Source of the DNA: Eggerthella lenta DSM 2243
GTDB taxonomy: Bacteria > Actinomycetota > Coriobacteriia > Coriobacteriales > Eggerthellaceae
DNA length: 64,000 nt
Assembly (NCBI RefSeq): GCF_000024265.1
Contig: NC_013204.1
Coordinates: 1,972,180-2,036,179 of the forward strand
Direction of reading: 5' to 3'
Shown: piece by piece, positions 62,269 through 64,000 of the stretch
Numbering within the stretch: the stretch's first letter is position 1
Layout of the letters: every line of letters starts with the position of its first letter
The notes under the pieces: generated by a model
What the model was told of the DNA's origin: nothing
The model's database searches: none
Seen by the model: the letters and a program-made list of their open reading frames with translations, nothing else
Position numbers and translations under genes: made by a program

Positions 62269-63483
62269 CTACCCCACCAGCTCGTCGGCGAGCGCCAGCG
62301 CACGGCCGATGATGACGTCCATGTTGTAGTAGCGGTACTCGGCCAGACGGCCCAGCGGATGGAAGTTCGGAAGCGACGTGGTGAGCGCGCGGTAGCGCTC
62401 GTAGTGCGCGGCGTTCTCGTCGTTGATGATGGCGTAGTACGGGATCTGCTTCTTCGGATCGTCGTAGGAGTGGCTGTACTCCTTCATGATGGTGGTCTTG
62501 TCGCTTACCTGGCCGGTGAGGTACTTGAACTCGGTGATGCGCGTGTAATCCTCGGTCACCGTGAAGTTCACCGTTCCGCAAGGCAGCACGTGCTCGACGT
62601 CGTGCGTCTCGTACACGAAATCGAGGCTGCGGTACGGCAGTCGGCCGAAACGCGACAGGAACAGCTCGTCGAGCGGCCCGGTGTAGACGATGGGCCCCTC
62701 GAACGGCGCGCCCTTGATGAGAATGGCGGACAGAGGCGCGTTCTCGTCGTTGCTCTCGAACTCCAGTTCGAACACGTTCTCGGCTTCGGTTTCCAGGCAC
62801 ACCATGATGCGCTCGTGGTCGAGCATGCGCTCGAACAGCGGGGTGTAGCCCTCGAGCGGCATGCCCTGGTAGGCGTCTTGGAAGTAGCGGTTGTCGCGCG
62901 ACAGGAACACGGGCACGCGCGCCGTCACCGACGGATCCACCTCCTCCGGCGTGAGCCCCCACTGCTTCTGCGTGTAGTAGAGGAACACGTTCTTGTAGAT
63001 GAAGTCCGCCACCTCGGTGAGATCGGGGTCGTCGACGCTCCGCAGCTCGGTGATGGTCACCTTGCGCTCGTCGCCGAACGTGGCGATGAGCTTCTCGATG
63101 AGCTGCGAGGCGCGCTCCTCGCCGAAGGCGATCTCCATCGAGTTCTTGTTGAACGGCACCGGCATGTACGTGCCGTACCAGTCGGCCAGCACCTCGTGCT
63201 GGTAGTCGCGCCACTCGGTGAAGCGGCGGACGTAGTCGAACGCGCGCTTGTCGTTGGTGTGGAAGATGTGCGGCCCATAGCGGTGCACGAGGATGCCCGC
63301 CTCGCCGGCCTCGTCGTACATGTTGCCGGCGATATGGGGCTTCTTCTCGATCACGAGAACACGCTTGCCGCCGCGCTCTGCCAGCTCGCGCGCCATGACG
63401 CTGCCGGCGAACCCGCTGCCCACCACCACGGCGTCGAAATCGCCTCGATCGATGTCATGCAAATCGCAGTAACGCACACCCAT
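62269..63483 (-). CDS. glf: UDP-galactopyranose mutase
   Basis: 404 residues, FAD enzyme making UDP-galactofuranose. Dinucleotide motif VVVGSGFAGSVMARELA with IEKKPHIAGNMYDE; YGPHIFHTND, WYGTYMPVPFNK and EYRYYNMDVIIGRAL are Glf segments. AAGGAAGG before the ATG. Implies galactofuranose in a surface glycan. Confidence 0.95.
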   Translation of the reverse strand: MGVRYCDLHDIDRGDFDAVVVGSGFAGSVMARELAERGGKRVLVIEKKPHIAGNMYDEAGEAGILVHRYGPHIFHTNDKRAFDYVRRFTEWRDYQHEVLADWYGTYMPVPFNKNSMEIAFGEERASQLIEKLIATFGDERKVTITELRSVDDPDLTEVADFIYKNVFLYYTQKQWGLTPEEVDPSVTARVPVFLSRDNRYFQDAYQGMPLEGYTPLFERMLDHERIMVCLETEAENVFELEFESNDENAPLSAILIKGAPFEGPIVYTGPLDELFLSRFGRLPYRSLDFVYETHDVEHVLPCGTVNFTVTEDYTRITEFKYLTGQVSDKTTIMKEYSHSYDDPKKQIPYYAIINDENAAHYERYRALTTSLPNFHPLGRLAEYRYYNMDVIIGRALALADELVG

Positions 63484-63702
63484 GGGGAACCTTCCTTGTC
63501 CGTATTGACCCGCACGAACCGCGCGGTCGCGATATCCTAGAAATAAAGCGCGGTATTTGCCGCGCCATAGATGCCGAACGCTATTTTACCGGGAAGGCTC
63601 CGGGTTGCGTGGATTATCATACAAAGCGGATAAAATGGAAGCGAGCGACGACCCGCCGCTGCAGCATGCGAAGAGGGCGTCGCGCGAATCGAAAGGCCTG
63701 CC

Positions 63703-64000
63703 ATGAGTTCATTCCTGGAAACGATGCTCGCCCGCGCCAAAGCGGATCGCCAGACGATCGTGCTGCCCGAAGGCGACGACGAGCGCACCCTGGCGGCGGC
63801 CGAGCGCATCTTGGCCGACGACATCGCCGACCTCGTCATCCTCGGCGACGCCCACGCCATCGCGGCCAGCCCCTACAAGCTCAGCGGTGCGCGCATCATC
63901 GACCCGCGCACGTCCGAGCTGCGCGAAGGGTTCGCCGAGGCGCTCTACGAGCTGCGCAAGGCCAAGGGGATGACGCCCGAGCAGGCGATGGGCCTCATGG
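63703..64000 (+). CDS. pta: Phosphate acetyltransferase, 3' end outside window
   Basis: First 99 codons. MSSFLETMLARAKADRQTIV, PEGDDERTLAAAERIL and LVILGDAHAI match Pta N-termini; AAAGG precedes the ATG. Interconverts acetyl-CoA and acetyl phosphate; ackA may follow outside the window. A TAAAAT box lies 66 bases upstream. Confidence 0.9.
   Translation, partial: MSSFLETMLARAKADRQTIVLPEGDDERTLAAAERILADDIADLVILGDAHAIAASPYKLSGARIIDPRTSELREGFAEALYELRKAKGMTPEQAMGLM

Overview
The window is a GC-rich actinobacterial chromosome segment that looks like a gut Coriobacteriia/Eggerthellaceae anaerobe. The pointers are a membrane formate dehydrogenase carrying selenocysteine, a complete set of genes for making and inserting selenocysteine, a ferredoxin-dependent 2-oxoacid oxidoreductase with CoA ligases, an AmmeMemoRadiSam pair and oxygen-sensitive radical enzymes. 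This assignment comes from gene content and sequence style only; no database search was possible.

Layout. 1-6.2 kb: pyrimidine synthesis on the minus strand. carA runs off the left edge, and pyrR-pyrB-pyrC form a second unit. Each unit has a promoter, a PyrR-type leader motif and an intrinsic terminator before its first gene. Between them lies a gene of unknown function (1706-2695) flanked by four copies of a short repeat. 6.3-8.0 kb: a class B sortase and a likely wall-anchored substrate. 8.2-14.9 kb: fdhD, fdhE and the three-subunit formate dehydrogenase (fdnI, fdnH, fdnG with Sec200), all minus.

15.4-26.2 kb is a selenium island. selD (itself with an in-frame UGA, Sec18), selA-selB and tRNA-Sec supply the standard pathway. 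A seven-gene minus-strand cluster sits among them: formate/nitrite channel, double-cubane 2-hydroxyacyl-CoA-dehydratase-like reductase, two DUF3343 proteins, YedF, a cysteine desulfurase-like enzyme and an ATP-driven activase. I infer that this cluster couples chalcogen (S/Se) relay to ATP-driven low-potential reduction and could feed SelD; it is the best candidate here for an undescribed system. It is followed by an AmmeMemoRadiSam pair (26.3-28.6 kb).

28.7-34 kb: a CmpB-type membrane protein, an orphan LytTR regulator, an amino-acid permease, an aldo/keto reductase and a small GGQ release-factor-like protein. 34.2-42.6 kb: an amino-acid catabolism block. Two copies of an XRE-cupin regulator plus acyl-CoA synthetase bracket a VorDBAC-type 2-oxoacid:ferredoxin oxidoreductase and a ParA-like ATPase. 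42.9-50.9 kb: a HemN-like radical SAM protein, rsmB-fmt-def, a SPFH/NfeD pair, and dnaG with a small membrane protein. 51-54.3 kb (plus): a baeRF-family protein, a dGTPase-like HD hydrolase and a YfcE-like phosphoesterase. 54.3-59.2 kb (minus): a fused CydDC exporter broken by one in-frame TAG, a DUF454 protein and coaX. 59.4-64 kb: an OPT transporter, a glycosyltransferase with UDP-galactopyranose mutase, and the start of pta.

Intergenic regions carry several structured repeats: three copies of a GTCATCCTGAGCG-ended hairpin, two hairpins with perfect 20-bp arms and a common core, and a symmetric 101-nt palindrome at 36464-36564. No rRNA, CRISPR array, prophage or insertion sequence was seen.
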